The translations under genes and the position numbers were made by a program. A stretch of DNA of 64,000 nt from Cylicocyclus nassatus (taxonomy: Eukaryota; Nematoda; Chromadorea; Rhabditida; Strongylidae), in assembly GCA_958299035.1 (NCBI GenBank), contig CATQJL010000001.1:84011071-84075070 (forward strand), read 5' to 3'. Positions 1 through 12,400 of this stretch are shown here, piece by piece (within the stretch, counting starts at the first letter, position 1; the number at the start of each line of letters is the position of its first letter). The notes beneath the pieces were generated by a model. It did not search any database. It had not been told where the DNA came from and saw nothing but the letters and a program-made list of their open reading frames with translations.

Positions 1-645
1 TTGAATGAGGCGTCGCGCCTTCAGTTTGGAATGCTTTCAAAAGTTTCAGAAGGCCTGTACCACTAAAATCTTCTCAAAAAAGGGAACGTCCTTCGCCAGA
101 GAAGGAAGATTTCAAGTAATATACGAAAATTTGGAATCGCAGTTTTTGAGGAAAGCCCTTTTAGTCAAAGTGGCCTTTTCGAATGAGTCCTACAACATTT
201 CGAAGAGCTTTTAATATAAATTTAAATCTATTTCTACTATCTGCCAAGGCGCCTGGACGCCGAGTGCGTGTTTGTTGGAGCTAAAATGGACGCAGAATCT
301 ATCAATTTTCACGGTCTCTACAACGCTCAAGTTGAGCAGCGTTGAGTATGGGAGAAGTGCTCTGAAGGTATTCATTGATTGGTAGTCTGATTATTAGCAG
401 TTTACCATTCTGCATGACTTTTTTAGTTGCGCATTCAACTTTCTCTAAATAAAAACGCTTATGACTCGGCGTCTGAAGGCCCTCGGCTGATAAAGAAGAC
501 AAATGGGTATCATCTTTCAAAGCTCTGTAGCTCTACTAGGGGATATAGGTTGGCTGAGTCATACTCAAGCTTTCGAATACGAAAAAATTACAAGAATTGG
601 CGAATCTTATTCTTAGGTTCGAAAATTTTATGTACATGATTATAG
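1..645. repeat. Degenerate inverted-repeat element upstream of gene 1
   Basis: No convincing exon is visible. About 150-540 resembles, in order, the elements at 22127-22581 and 26847-27314: a left motif like GTCAAAGTGGCC near 164, an inner TGGACGCCGAG-like motif near 254, and an AACGCTTATGACTCGGCGTC block near 455 followed by a GAAGACA-type stretch near 495. The right terminal repeat is badly eroded. It is probably an old copy sitting in an intron or 5' flank of the gene whose first visible exon starts at 646. Confidence 0.4.
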
Positions 646-3600
646 TCACCTGGACCAAAATCGAGTGAAGAAACAAAGCCTGTCGGGAACGGAGGAGAGA
701 CAAAGCGTCGTCGGGTTGATCTTAAAGAAAAAATGGAAGTTCAGTCCGTGTAAGTATGCTCTTCGATCTGTACCCAGCTATTCATAGATCTTCTGGAGAT
801 TTGTTGTTTTTTAACTCTTGATAATCTTTTAGTGAACTTCAGCGTCAGAGTGGGGATAGCGCAGCGCACATTGAGGACAAATCAGCAAAAAGGTTCTTTT
901 CACGCATGATAGTAGCTTGAAACTAAGTACGCACCTTTTTTAGCAGCAGAATGGATGACTTATCATCGAGAAGTTTACGTAAGCACTTGTTCTTAACCAA
1001 ATTCATCACAAAAATGAGGTTCCTTCTGTAAATACCGCTAACCAAAGCTGTTTGAGGGATAAGTCGATTATATAGCACGGAAGCTGTTCTTCTTCTCTTG
1101 AGATCATTTGTAGGCGAATCTCATGCGTATAGCGGGAGTGGCCCTGCAAACATTTTAACACGTTGGAGAACTTGTTAGACCTCTATTTTAGAGCATTAGT
1201 TTTTGTACTTTTTCGGTAGCAGAAACTGCCACGCGGATACGTTGGCAAACGTCGGCAAAGCTCCGCCCGCTATACCGTGGGGAATAGACGATATTTTTCT
1301 GTGACGAGATTGTTAAGAAATGCCAATACTCTATTTATTTTCGCCCTATCAAAAGGATATTGGAGAAAGACAACACATTGCTTACAACAATTGCTTATAA
1401 CAAACTGATGTAAAGTATGAAGTAAAACAAGCATGGAAACTCCGGCCAATCTCGATGTCCATCTTTGAAAAGATTATGATTATCCCAGCGCTACTGCCGA
1501 AACAAAGAGAGCGAAAGATTGAGCGGAAAGGAGGCGTACGTTGCGTAGTGGCACGCGTTACTATGTCGGCGTACGCGACGCTGCATACACCACTTATGAT
1601 GCGCAGTCTTGTTCACCCAATGAGGTACAAATTGGAATGGTAAGCGTCCAGCGGTTTGCACTGGTTCGCGCCGTATCGCAACCAACGTAGATGTGCGCCG
1701 GAAGATGTGCTTGAATGCTTCGGCCTGCATTTGGTTAAACAAACTATAGCAGTCAGTGTAGGCTTGCCCACGAGAATGAGTAGTTTATACTGCTACAAAT
1801 GGTGTGAGGCCCTTTCTACCAACTGTAGCGTTACATTTTGACCATCAATTGATTATACCACTTTGTAAGCTCTCTCCTTGATTTGGACAAATTTGTCATT
1901 TTCTTTACGCAGTCGAAAGATTGTGCTGGCAAAATTTATGCTCTTTTGAGTTAATTTTTGCTACAGCAACGATGGAAGAGGCAAAATTGTAGTTCTGCGG
2001 GCGTCCTATTTACAGGGTGTTTGGAAAGTAAGTAGCCTAGAGTACTTCCAATTCGAAATTTAATGCGTTTTATTGTGCTCATCAGGCCTAGATACCATCA
2101 TTTCAGCGAAACCAGGTTTTCATTTTTTTTAAAAATTTTCATTAGATTGAAAGGTATCAATATAGCTTTCCAAACCACATTCCTTGCAGCGCTTGTTACA
2201 AAGAACGATACATGATTCACAGAAAGCTTGGTATAGCTTCTAAAAGCCTTTTTTAAAGTTTCTTAAATGCGCTTTTTTTCGTAGAAGTTAGTTTTTTGTA
2301 CCGTGCCTTGAAATACAAGAGATCCAGTTTCAGGATTTTTTTCGTCAAAAAATCCAGCACCAAAATTCTTATACTTTATCTGTAAAACCTTCACTAGGCA
2401 GAATTTTTGAAAATTAATACAATGATAATCAGAGAGCTGTGCTACAAATACATGTTAAAATAAGACTTCCCAAATTATTTAAACCGGGAAAATCCTAATG
2501 CAAATTTGTCCGCGATTCTCTACTGTAATTTTGCACATAAAAATTGTTGTTCGCAAGCTGCTGAGAAATGTTTGTTATATAAAGAAAGTGCAAACTTAAG
2601 ACCATTTGTAGTAAAAGAACGGAAAACTGTCTCCGTTTTTTGGCTTTGAAATAAAAGTAGAACAACTCAGATAACGCACTCTTCCGCCTCTCCAAGGAAG
2701 CTGAAAATTTTATGCTTCCAAATTTTCTAAGGTATAATGAGTCAAAAAATATTTTTTTTGTTGACCCGGTGGTTTCTAAGTTTAGCGAACACACATAGCA
2801 AAAAATGAGTTGAGATACGCAATTGAAGTACTTGAGGCCACAAACTTTTCAAATACCCTTATTTAGCTTACTTTCTAGGCTTCAAAAACGGCGATTCGTC
2901 GAAAAGTAGAGCATTAAAGGCAAAAATGTTTCAATAACAATCTTATACGTACAAAAAAACGGAAACAATACGCCTTACTTTGCATGATATTTCGAAGGAA
3001 GTGATGGTTTGTCAAAAGAGGAAACTGGAAAGCGTTTTCAGTGAAGTTTTCCTTTCCTCTGTTTCTTGTTTATTCTCCTGCTGCTTTCAGCTTCATCTGC
3101 TTAAAATACGAAGGGCTGAAGAAATATGTATATCACATTGTCTTGAAGATGCATTGAACTAAGAATCACTGGACGTTTTTTACAGAAACACAGATTGTCA
3201 TGCGCTCCCGTCGCTGCATAAATAGAATCCGGGCATCGGAGTAGTGAAATTATTTGTAACATTTCATGTCTAGGTCGCATTCGGGATATGAGTGAACGTG
3301 CTGTCCGAAAAGTAAAAACATTTGTGAGCAGACCAATCAAGGAAGCCACTCTCCGACATTTTGTCAATAAGGTGGAAGCCAAAATGCAAGCAGAGCAGAC
3401 CGGACAAGTTCGAGTACGTGCTGTCATCGTAACCACAAAGCTTTACAGACGTTAGTTCGCTTATTGCTGATGTGCTACCCAGCTATCAGCGGTAAGAAAC
3501 CTGTTGCCGAGGGCCCTAATGCGGACAGGCAATCTGTTTTGAATTGCAAACTCAAAATGCGAAATTTTCACGAATATTCTTCGGACAAAGCTAGCTTATT

Positions 3601-5261
3601 TTAGCTGCGAGAAGTTAAGCGAGGAGATGACTTATTTCCAAAGCCTTTACGGAGATCTCAGGAAGGAAAGTCTAAGGAAGTTAGAACCAAGGTATGTGCT
3701 GCATCTACTTCATCAAAGAGTTAGATAAAATGGAATGCATTTTTAGGATAAGGTTGACATGTCTCTGAAGGTAACAACTAATTGTCTCAATTTTGATTCA
3801 GGTTTTTGAGCTAGCTATTCAGAGTGTTGCGACATCAGCGATGAGGTACAGTGGAGGAGAGTTACCTAGTGGAAACAAAATAGTTAGCGGTAACAAGTGC
3901 AATGACGGGAAATTGTTCATTAACGGCGAACCGTTTTGGACAACGAAGAAAAAACCTACCGAGGCAGACCTGGTACGACTGTCTCAAACTCAAAACACTT
4001 CCCCTTCTGAATAGAACTTCTTTGATAACGAATTAGCAAGTTCTGAATAACCGAGCTTCTAACGAGTAGCTAGCCTTTTCTTGATGAAGAGTGTAAGCGT
4101 GTTTAGTATAAATTTACTTTTTTCAAAATCACAACACGGAAGGAAACTTAGGAAGATCTCACTTACAGTCTGCCCCAATCCTAACCAGGCCAAAATTGGC
4201 ATGGCGGGAGTCCGCGTCGCTAGGCTTTCGCGGTCATGCCCACGGCCTGCTTCTCTGTTCTCTCTTCAATGTTCTCGCTCTCTCCGACAGTGCACCTATG
4301 CAGCGCAGACCGCTAGCGCTGCGAGCGCGCAAATTCACGCCGACGTTTCGGCCTGATCCCAATTGGAGCAGACTGTAGTAATCATACCCATTCATACGCA
4401 GTTCTTTTGGAAAGCATTGAACATTCTTCATGGTAATGCAGGCTTATGTGTGCATAGGATTGAAATTACCATTCCGATTGCCCTTCGTGAATTTGCTAAT
4501 GATTTTAATAACTTTATAGTTTACTTTTTCCATGAAATTATTACTCTGTTAACGATCTCTCTTTTGCTTCGCTAGGAAGAAAGTGGCACAGAAGATGACA
4601 TTCAAATGAATGCTGAAGTCGCACTGGAAGTTTATGAAGGAAAAAAACAACTGGTCAACATGCCTTCCATACCGTGAGTTAACGCGCCATGCTGTATTAA
4701 AGCATGACTGCCAGATTTACAGGATCATCCTAGATCCAATGAATGAACTTTCTGAGCTGAAGCGAAGGGACAAGTTGTTCTTTTGCAGAGACGTACTTTT
4801 TGGGAATTCTGTGCGCAGCATGATAAACCTTTGTGGTGAGAGATTTGTTTGAACATAACCTGGATTTCTGTGTTATACAATTCCTCAAAGATAGTACAAC
4901 GAAAGTCACGCCAATACGAAAACGAGGCCAGCCGATAGCATTTACTGAACCAAACACAAGAGCTGCTTATCATGTAAGTTAACTTTGTCACAAACAGTTG
5001 GGTGTTCAACTTCACTATGTCTAGAGAGAACACTCCTCGGAATCGGAAAAGCTTCCTTTCACTCCATCCAAAGTTCCCTCAGGAAGTTCACAAAAAGTCC
5101 GAAAACGAAAGCGGACGAACGCAAAAACTAGCGGCAACGGTCACGAATCGAGTAATGCAAAACCTGGCTCAAGGAAACAAAAAAGCAAAAGCAAAGGCGG
5201 TGATGCAAGAAGTCTGTCAGCAGAAGTTCAAAAATCGTCTCAAGCTGTAGAATCTAGTTGA
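646..5261 (+). CDS. Unrecognised basic protein, 9 exons, probably 5'-partial
   Basis: Exons: 646-749, 833-892, 944-978, 3274-3413, 3605-3691, 3802-3972, 4576-4673, 4895-4973 and 5025-5261 (TGA). Every junction is GT-AG and every phase matches, giving 336 codons with no internal stop. I do not recognise the family. The visible N-terminal part is charged (KRRRVDLKEK), and the middle holds a helix-like stretch around DMSERAVRKVKTF. A conserved-looking Gly/Asn-rich block with FINGEPFWTT follows, then an acidic exon (EESGTEDD). The last exon is Lys/Arg/Ser-rich (VRKRKRTNAK), consistent with a nuclear or nucleic-acid-binding protein; that role is inference. The first exon begins with an open acceptor (TTATAG at 640-645) in phase 0, so an upstream exon outside the window is likely. 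An ATG at 731 is the first in frame. Intron 3 (2.3 kb) holds an 850-bp inverted-repeat element and intron 6 a TA-bounded MITE. A Borealin/CSC-1-type scaffold was considered but no signature supports it. Confidence 0.7.
2011..2862. mobile_element. Inverted-repeat element with mariner-like CAGGGTGTTTGGAAAG termini
   Basis: The left end TACAGGGTGTTTGGAAAGTA (2011) matches the reverse complement of 2831-2860 (AGGGTATTTGAAAAGTTTGT...) over about 28 positions with a few mismatches. No transposase frame lies inside. It fills most of intron 3 of the first gene. The right terminal bases are degraded, so the target duplication cannot be proven. Confidence 0.5.
4164..4377. mobile_element. MITE, TACAGTCTG family, copy 1
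   Basis: A 214-bp unit starts TACAGTCTGCCCCAAT and ends ATTGGAGCAGACTGTA, an imperfect terminal inverted repeat with TA at both ends as in Tc1/mariner-derived elements. The GC-rich interior matches the second copy at 30777-30945, including the CTCTTCAAT and AGCGCAGACCGCTAGC-like stretches. It lies in intron 6 of the first gene. Confidence 0.75.
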
Positions 5262-5281
5262 AATTTGATGTATTCATGTTA

Positions 5282-5287
5282 AATAAA
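5282..5287 (+). terminator. Poly(A) signal of the first gene
   Basis: A canonical AATAAA lies 21 bases after the TGA at 5259-5261. It supports this as the true 3' end of the gene. Confidence 0.65.
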
Positions 5288-5615
5288 AATTTGATTATCT
5301 ATCCCAGCGAAATTGTAAAGTAAATAACTTACAGCTCATTCACAATGTCGCGAGGGCTCTACAAAACTTCTGCACAAATTCTGATCTATATCTATTACAG
5401 GTTACCAACAGTTCGCTAAGTGGCTCCCATCCTTCGACTAATCCTCCTCGATTGGCTAGCCACAGTTGTTATGACTTCAAAGTTGTGGCCGTCACATATC
5501 ATTTCTAATATTGCGTTACGATGCCAACATATTTTTTGAAGCTTTCGCTCAAGGTCATTTCGCTGAAGACACTAAAAATGTACAAGCGATAAAAAAGCTG
5601 GACCAGACCCGACCC

Positions 5616-5966
5616 AGGGCCCGGATGAGGTGGAAAACGGGGTTTTCCAAAACAAATTCCTATTTGACTCCAAAAACCCCTTTGAGCCCAAAAACGGGAC
5701 GAAAGAAGCCACCACCAGTCAGACTTTACTCAAAAGAGTTCAAAAGCATCCAAAAGCGCTTGAATTTCTCTAATTAGCTTTCTCACCTCCAGGGCCCGGA
5801 TGAGGTGGAAAACGGGGTTTTCCAAAACAAATTCCTATTTGACTCCAAAAACCCCTTTGAGCCCAAAAACGGGACGAAAGAAGCCAGCCACCAGTCAGAC
5901 TTTACTCAAAAGAGTTCAAAAGCATCCAAAAGCGCTTGAATTTCTCTAATTAGCTTTCTCACCTCC
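5616..5966. repeat. Direct tandem duplication, 175 bp x 2
   Basis: Copy 1 (5616-5790) and copy 2 (5791-5966) are almost identical, starting AGGGCCCGGATGAGGTGG. A third AGGGCCCGG at 5967 begins a different sequence. Copy 2 differs by a small insertion near the GAAGCCA stretch. The near-identity points to a recent duplication, or to an assembly artefact. Confidence 0.9.
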
Positions 5967-6110
5967 AGGGCCCGGCGGGGGTGGCGCTTTCACAAGCTGG
6001 ATATTGTTTTTGGCCCGAAAAAGCAAAGGGGAAGTCGTATTTTGGGGTCCGGGGCGGAGCCCCGAACCCCAAAATACGACTTCCCCTTTGTTTACCGATA
6101 AACAGTGCAC
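5967..6110. repeat. Dispersed GC-rich repeat ending in a 32-bp-arm hairpin
   Basis: After a CCCGGCGGGGGTGG start, the sequence AAGCTGGATATTGTTTTTGG resembles AAGCTGGACATCGTTTTTGA at 23979, so the two belong to one dispersed family. Positions 6024-6090 form a near-perfect inverted repeat: CAAAGGGGAAGTCGTATTTT pairs with its complement across a 3-base loop (GGA), with one mismatch in 32 paired positions. Related fragments occur around 6885-6990 and, inverted, 8886-9002. Confidence 0.7.
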
Positions 6111-7660
6111 ATATCATTCTTTATTCATCATTCATTCCTTGTTGATGCTACTGTCCTATGAACTTAGATTCAAGCAATGTGAAGATTCTGTGCTCCGATC
6201 GCTAGCCTGCCCGCATCGCATCGCAGGCGGGAATTCAAATCGCAATTCTTGTAAGAGGAAAATAACAAAATAGGCTCGTTTTCAATGCACAAGTAACGAT
6301 ATGGCACCAAATTTGCTGCGTAGTTGGAGGACCGTGAGCACAAAAAAAGTATGAAGAATTATGAGAAACTTATGTGAATTCAAAAAATGGTAAGTGTTTT
6401 TCGAAATTAGGTGGCTCTCGCGCCACCTGGGGCCACCTAGGGTGGCTCCCTGCTTCCCTTCACATAATTTCCCGGATTTCTTTACATAAATGTGGACTAG
6501 GTCGAGAGTATTACTATATGTTCAAATCCGCTTTCAAAACCACCAAGGCACCGCTTCGTTACAGCCCCAAATAGGGTTCACAGCGTTATGATTGGCCTCG
6601 GAAAGCGCGCTCCAATCGCAATCGGTTATTGTAAATTGTAAAGTTTCGCAGCTGACTAATAAATGAGTAGTATCTTAGATATATAAACGTCAAAGTTTGT
6701 GCAAATCTTGACCCTATGTTTTTTTATAGATCCCTGTGCGGATGAACCCATTGAGCTGAAACCTTGATGACCCGGGCTGGACCAGGAAAGCCAGGTAGTA
6801 CTACTATAATAAGCGCTGAGGCCGCCCATCTTATTATTTGTGTATATCCGTTTGTCAGGGACTTACGGGGGTCAAAAATAGGGTCAAAGAGGAAGTCGTA
6901 AGAAATTTTGGCTTTAAAGGGGATATCGTTTTCAAAATTCTGAAATGCCACCTCCTGCCCGGCCCTGCTCACCTCACATGTTTTCTAGCCTAAAAGCGCC
7001 GCATGTTTAACATGTAAGCGGAACATGTGTGAGGAGAAATGAGAAATGTGAAAAGAGATCAAAAAATTGGCTCGAGCTCTTTTGCACGAAGCCTGCAGTA
7101 AATACTTTATCAAGAGAAGATTTTTTGAAAAAAAAATTAGCGATAACGTTGAAAAACCTATGCAGGTCCTATACAATTTTTACCAAAAATGGTAAAGGCG
7201 TCCCAAAGATTTCCAGGCGAGGTTACATGATACAGAGAAAAATGACGAAGATCTATGTGACAGTCTTCCGATAACCAGATTCATGGAAAAGATAAAACGC
7301 GAACTGAGCGTGATATGAGAGTGCAGAGTAAATTGCACTGAGGAGTGGTCGCCGAGGCAAACTAAGCCGGAGTAAACGCTATGGATATCCGCAGCAAAAC
7401 GGCTTCTGTATCCATCAGGAAAGTAATACGATTCAACAAATGCAGAGACAAAGTTCACTGCGGGTAACGGGGTTTCCTTAATCGAATACTTTTATTTCTC
7501 GTCGTTTATTAGCTCTGCGTGACCTTTTCTTTCTTTGATCCGAAATAAGCAAATAATTTAGTGAACACAACACGGAAGATGAAGAAATATAAATTAGAAA
7601 GAAGAAAAAACAAGAAGAACGACGAAGGAACGAAGAAACATTGAAGCAACACCGGTTATC

Positions 7661-7871
7661 TACAGGGCTTCACAACCTGAGTGTCCCACCCGCCCCGCTA
7701 GGACGCCACGCTTAGGTCCGCGCAGCGCTCGTGGCGCTGGCTGCGCGTCGACTGAAGCTTGGCGAAATCCGGGCGATACGCAGCAAACGCCGCGCGCGAC
7801 CCGAGCGAGGCGGCCGCGTTGGAGGAGCCGCGCAAGCGAAACTTGCGACTCTCAGGTTGAAAAGCCCTGTA
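7661..7871. mobile_element. MITE with TACAGGGCTT termini
   Basis: TACAGGGCTTCACAACCTGA at the left matches the reverse complement of the right end (TACAGGGCTTTTCAACCTGA) with two mismatches, and the repeat extends to about 27 bp. TA flanks both ends. The interior is GC-rich and non-coding. Confidence 0.75.
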
Positions 7872-8377
7872 TAAGACTGTATGACGCCGTTCTTGCGAAT
7901 ATCGATTGAAGCGCGCTTTCCTGCTTCGAAAAAGTTGCTGGGGCTATTTTGGTATTCAGCAAAGAGGAGAGGAGCAGTTTCGAAACCCACATCTTACCAT
8001 ATAGTAAACTTTAGGTGTAGAACAAATTTAAGTGAAAATTTTGAAAATCTTATGTGAACTGGATGTTTTGCCTACCTCAGATGGACATTAGGTTGGGCAA
8101 TTGCCCACCTTATTTGGAAAAAAGTTAAACACTCTCTTTATCCACATGAGTTTTTCATAATTTTTCATAATTTGTTCCTTAGTTCCACTGCGCGTAAACA
8201 CGCCAAATTTTGTGCCATATCGTCACCTGTTCTTCGCAAAGGAGCCATTCAAATTCCCATCTTCACTCGACAGTTGTTAGAACATCTTCCATTTACATAA
8301 GTTTTCCATAATTTTTCGTACCTGTCCTTATTAGCCTATATTCGTTTTTCACGCAATTGGTTGCCATATCCTTACGC

Positions 8378-8721
8378 CAGTGGCGGACCGTAGGCCCCCC
8401 CCCCCGAGAATGGGTCGCGAAATTTGTGAAACTTACCTATATGGGTTATAAAAATGTGCAAACGACTTGTTTATTTTTGCAAATAATTAAAATAATTTTT
8501 TAAATTTTTTAAAAATTCAAATTAGCCTTATAAAAAAAATTTTTCGGGGGCGTAGCCGACGCCACGCCCCTTTTTTCCAGATTTTAGGGGTTGAGAACCC
8601 GCAAAAATTTTGAGAAGCACCCAAAAAATTTTTCCGGAGCGTGACTAACGCCACGCACCTTCATTTGAAAAAAATTCTTGTCGCCCCCCCCCCCCGGTCC
8701 GAAATCCCGGGACCGCCACTG
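8378..8721. mobile_element. Non-autonomous hAT-like element with perfect 8-bp target duplication
   Basis: The 344-bp element starts CAGTGGCGGACC and ends GGACCGCCACTG, reading as a terminal inverted repeat. It is flanked on the left (8370-8377) and right (8722-8729) by the identical octamer CCTTACGC. An 8-bp duplication with CAGNGG-type ends is the hallmark of hAT transposons. C-rich runs sit near both ends. There is no transposase. A truncated relative ends at 60118. Confidence 0.88.
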
Positions 8722-9471
8722 CCTTACGCATAAATTACTGGTCATGTATGCCGTTCCACACAGCATTGGATGAGCGACGTCGCGTGTGCGGCAATTAGTG
8801 ACGGAAGCGGTTCAACGTTCCGCTGTGCGCCTGTTGAGGCACATAACATGTTGAGATAAGCAGAGAACATGAACTACCAGTTTTATTTTCGGGCTCCGCT
8901 CCAGATCCTGCAAAAACGATATCCCTTTACTTTTTCCACCCAAAGCGTGCAGTTTGTCATTTTCCCACCTCGTGCCGGAGCCCCGACCCAATCAACAAAA
9001 CTATCATTTCATTTTCTTTCGATACTCTCAAGACGTTCCGTATGGAAAAAAAACAATGAATTTGAGTTACATAGTAAACAACTAGAACAAAATCACCACG
9101 TAGTTCAAGCCTAACCTACAGCATACAATCTAGATTTGCAGAAATGCAATGAAACAGCCCACATGGAACTGCTTACGCGACTGCAGAAGTAAAGAATGAA
9201 TAATTCTATCTACAGAAGTGGTATCCATGCCCCGTCGTTTGAAAGCAAACGATCTTGGGAGCAATGGAATAATTGCTGCGCTATTAATCAAACCTGAATT
9301 TTGTATTTGCGAATATGGTACCCTCAAGCTTCCCCTTTGCCAGAAACGAACAATCTTGAGATTGATTGACATTTGGCACATTTTATGCAAATCGGCTAGT
9401 TTTATGACCGTACACAAAAGCAAACAAATTCTTTAAAAATCTTAGCTGTGGCAGCCACAAGAAAACCTGAT

Positions 9472-12400
9472 TTAAACAGATTCGGGCGACTTTGACTGTT
9501 GTTCTTGCGATCGATGACTTTTCTTCGAACTCTTCAGACTCAATGGCATAGACTTTTCCCGTTCAACGTAAGCTGAGTAGTTTTCAGCCCACATACGCTG
9601 AAAACGAATCAGTTAGTTACATATGAGGTAACTCTTCCGACCCACCTGTTGCCTCCATAACCAGATGCTGATGCTCTCTTTCTGGTCCATGACAAAAATG
9701 GATCCATCAAAACGAGTAATCGGGACCAGTCGATCTTTATTAAAACTTCTGGTCACCATTGCCATAATCTGGAGTTACGAAATAAGGAATGGAGAAAAGC
9801 GTTAGCAACGAACGCACTTTCACTTGCAATTTCTCGTGAAGGTATGCAGCTGCCTTGTCGATGTTGTCATCTGCTGCTCCATCAGAAACGAGACAAAGGA
9901 CCTGCAATGTTCAATGTGATAAGATAATTCTTACAAAAGATATTGAGGAGTTGTTCTGTTATACCCGTCAGCCTCTAGAGATGGTGAATCTATAAAGTAG
10001 AAATGATGTACACCCCTTTCGCCACAACGCTGTTGTGTATTGTGAGCCAGCCGTCAGCGCTTACTCGCAGTTATATGGATACTTTCGGTCCCACAAAACA
10101 AGGATAAATCGCACTCGTGCAAGCCCATCTCTGCCTTTGCAAGCATTGGCAGCGCTCCCACTGTACGTTACGCAAGGTGGGAAGTCTGTTTAACCTTATA
10201 AGCGGTGTCGCGGCACATGTTTTTCAAAATTCATTGCAATGGTACAAAGAATTTATGATCGTATGCACGAAATCGCCCATATCGCTGGATCCTAAACGCC
10301 TGTGAGCTTATTTAGCGCGCGGCTTATCAGTAACCTGCGGCTACGCTTAACACTGGGGCTTGATAGTTCATGTAGTCGGCGACCGCACGCGCCACTTGGG
10401 CTGATGTTCGGCCTGCAGCTGTAAGCAATTCCGTACAGTCGGCTTTACCTGCTGGTCCTCCTAAATAAATTCCCATAAGGTTGTCCGCCTAGAAAACTTC
10501 TGAACAGGCGCGCAAGCTTCAATTTGGCATGCTCTTGAACGACACACTCACTAGTCTGCGCGGAACCACCACCACAACTTGGCATTATCCGTACTAGTCA
10601 GTACAAGAATTACAGTGGTAAGGTTGCCTTCATACCGCGCCGGCAGCCGCCGCCAGCAGCACAGTAGCCCGTAGCCGCCGCTAACAGCCCGTAGCAGCCC
10701 GTAGCGCCAGCAGCCCGTACCCCCGCTTGCCGCTTTTTAATCATAGGAGCGTAAAAGCATCAGATCTTTACTACTATGATTGCTCCGGCCCATGCTTCCT
10801 GTTGCCGCCGTATGCGGTTCGATGTCTATGTCATACTTGTGTCCACTGTTGTCATTGCAGTAGATTGGCTTCCCAATTTTCCAACGCAGTTGAACTAGGG
10901 TTCGCCGTAGATTCTTCCTCCCTCTGACTTTGGATGAGTCCAGTTTTTGTATTCATGGTATATGTATGTTTACTTTTTAAGTGTGTTTCTGCTTCAATAT
11001 TTTTCTTGAAAGAGAAAGGAAAGAACAAGTTCAATTTAGCTTGAACATTATTTGCAAAGCGGTTCCGTCTCTCTTGATCTGAAGAAAATGATATGTATCA
11101 TGTAAAAGAACATGCAGCAGTCAAAGTTGAAGGAAGCAAAGCACGCAAGAAAAAATTCAAGCGAGAACAAACTGTATACTGGCGGCAATAAGAAGGAAAA
11201 AACGGAGGATAACAAGCTCGGGAGAGTGCACTCAAATTAATAAGAACCAATGATTCTGCGCTCTCATGATAACAAAGGCGGCCAGCGGCGCTTGCGGGTT
11301 GCCGGCGGCTGCTACGGGCTGCTAGCGGCGGCTGCCGGCGCGGTATGAAGGCACCTTAAGCTTCTCAAGACAGTACCATCGTGATTTCCGTTCAAACTCT
11401 CGTCCGAATTTTCTTCGAATTGCGGCTCCTTTTCACTTTGTCGAGAATTAGACCTTGACTCCAAATCTGATCCCAGTAACAGTTGCGCTCTTTTAAATAT
11501 CGAATTAACAATGTTTGTTTGTGCAAAATGAACGCATTTTCTGGATAAAATTAGTTGTTACGATCTCTCTAACGTTCAAATATAGCAGCGCTGAGTAAGG
11601 ATATACTAGACAAAATGTATCGATGGCATAAGGTGGCCTGATAGCCAACGTTGACCCACTGATCCACTTGAATGTTTTCAAATTATTTTGATCTAAGGCA
11701 GCGCTATACTCCTCGAGGGTATAGCATAGCGACGGGTGATCGCCCGTCGTAGCGACTGGCGACTGCGTCTTCCATGCGTATCGATCGCTAACAAGTTAGC
11801 ACACGTCCAGTCGATACACATTTAATGTGTAGTCGCCAACACTGGTGACTGGCGATCGCCAATATCGGCGACAAAAATCGCTGGTTTTACACGCATTTTT
11901 TGATGCATATCGATCGTCGCCATGCTATACTCCTCAAGGAGTATAGCGCCTGCCTAAGTGTTCAATTTGTTCCAAGAAACGTCCATAACTTGGCATTCAG
12001 AGTGCGCAGCGCTTACGAAAGGCAGTCTTGGAATCCGCGTCTAATTCCCCACAAATTGACATACAGATTATGTGGAAAAGTTACTTGGACTACCATTTTT
12101 CTTGTCAGTCAATGAAACATTTGAGGGCCGCAATAGAGCTTAGCTATTAAGAGAATGGTCAGAAATCGAAGTGGCCAATTCAGACAAGCTGCATACCATT
12201 AGATTCAACTCAAAACGCTAACTTCGATTCTATATTTCATATCTGCTTAGTGCCGTTGTGGAAGAAGTTATGGCCGTTAAATGCCATTATTTTGATGAGA
12301 AGCCGTGCATGCAAAGCGAAAATTTGGCAGTACAGAGCCATGTTCGGTTTAATGCTGGGCCAAATCATGCAGCTAGATTACTTTATAGTTTTGAAGCCCA

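Larger units (their letters stand above)
5288..9471. other. Convergent intergenic region, repeat-filled
   Basis: The first gene and the vWA gene point towards each other here. I see no spliced gene. The stretch holds the 175-bp duplication, the hairpin, a MITE at 7661-7871 and a hAT-like element at 8378-8721. The short open frames lack splice sites, conserved motifs or codon coherence. Confidence 0.5.

Noticed and set aside
8584..8766. Minus-strand peptide with WRSRDFGPGGGG
   Set aside because: This is the translated terminus of the hAT-like element. Such peptides are common annotation artefacts of CAGTGGCG-ended repeats.
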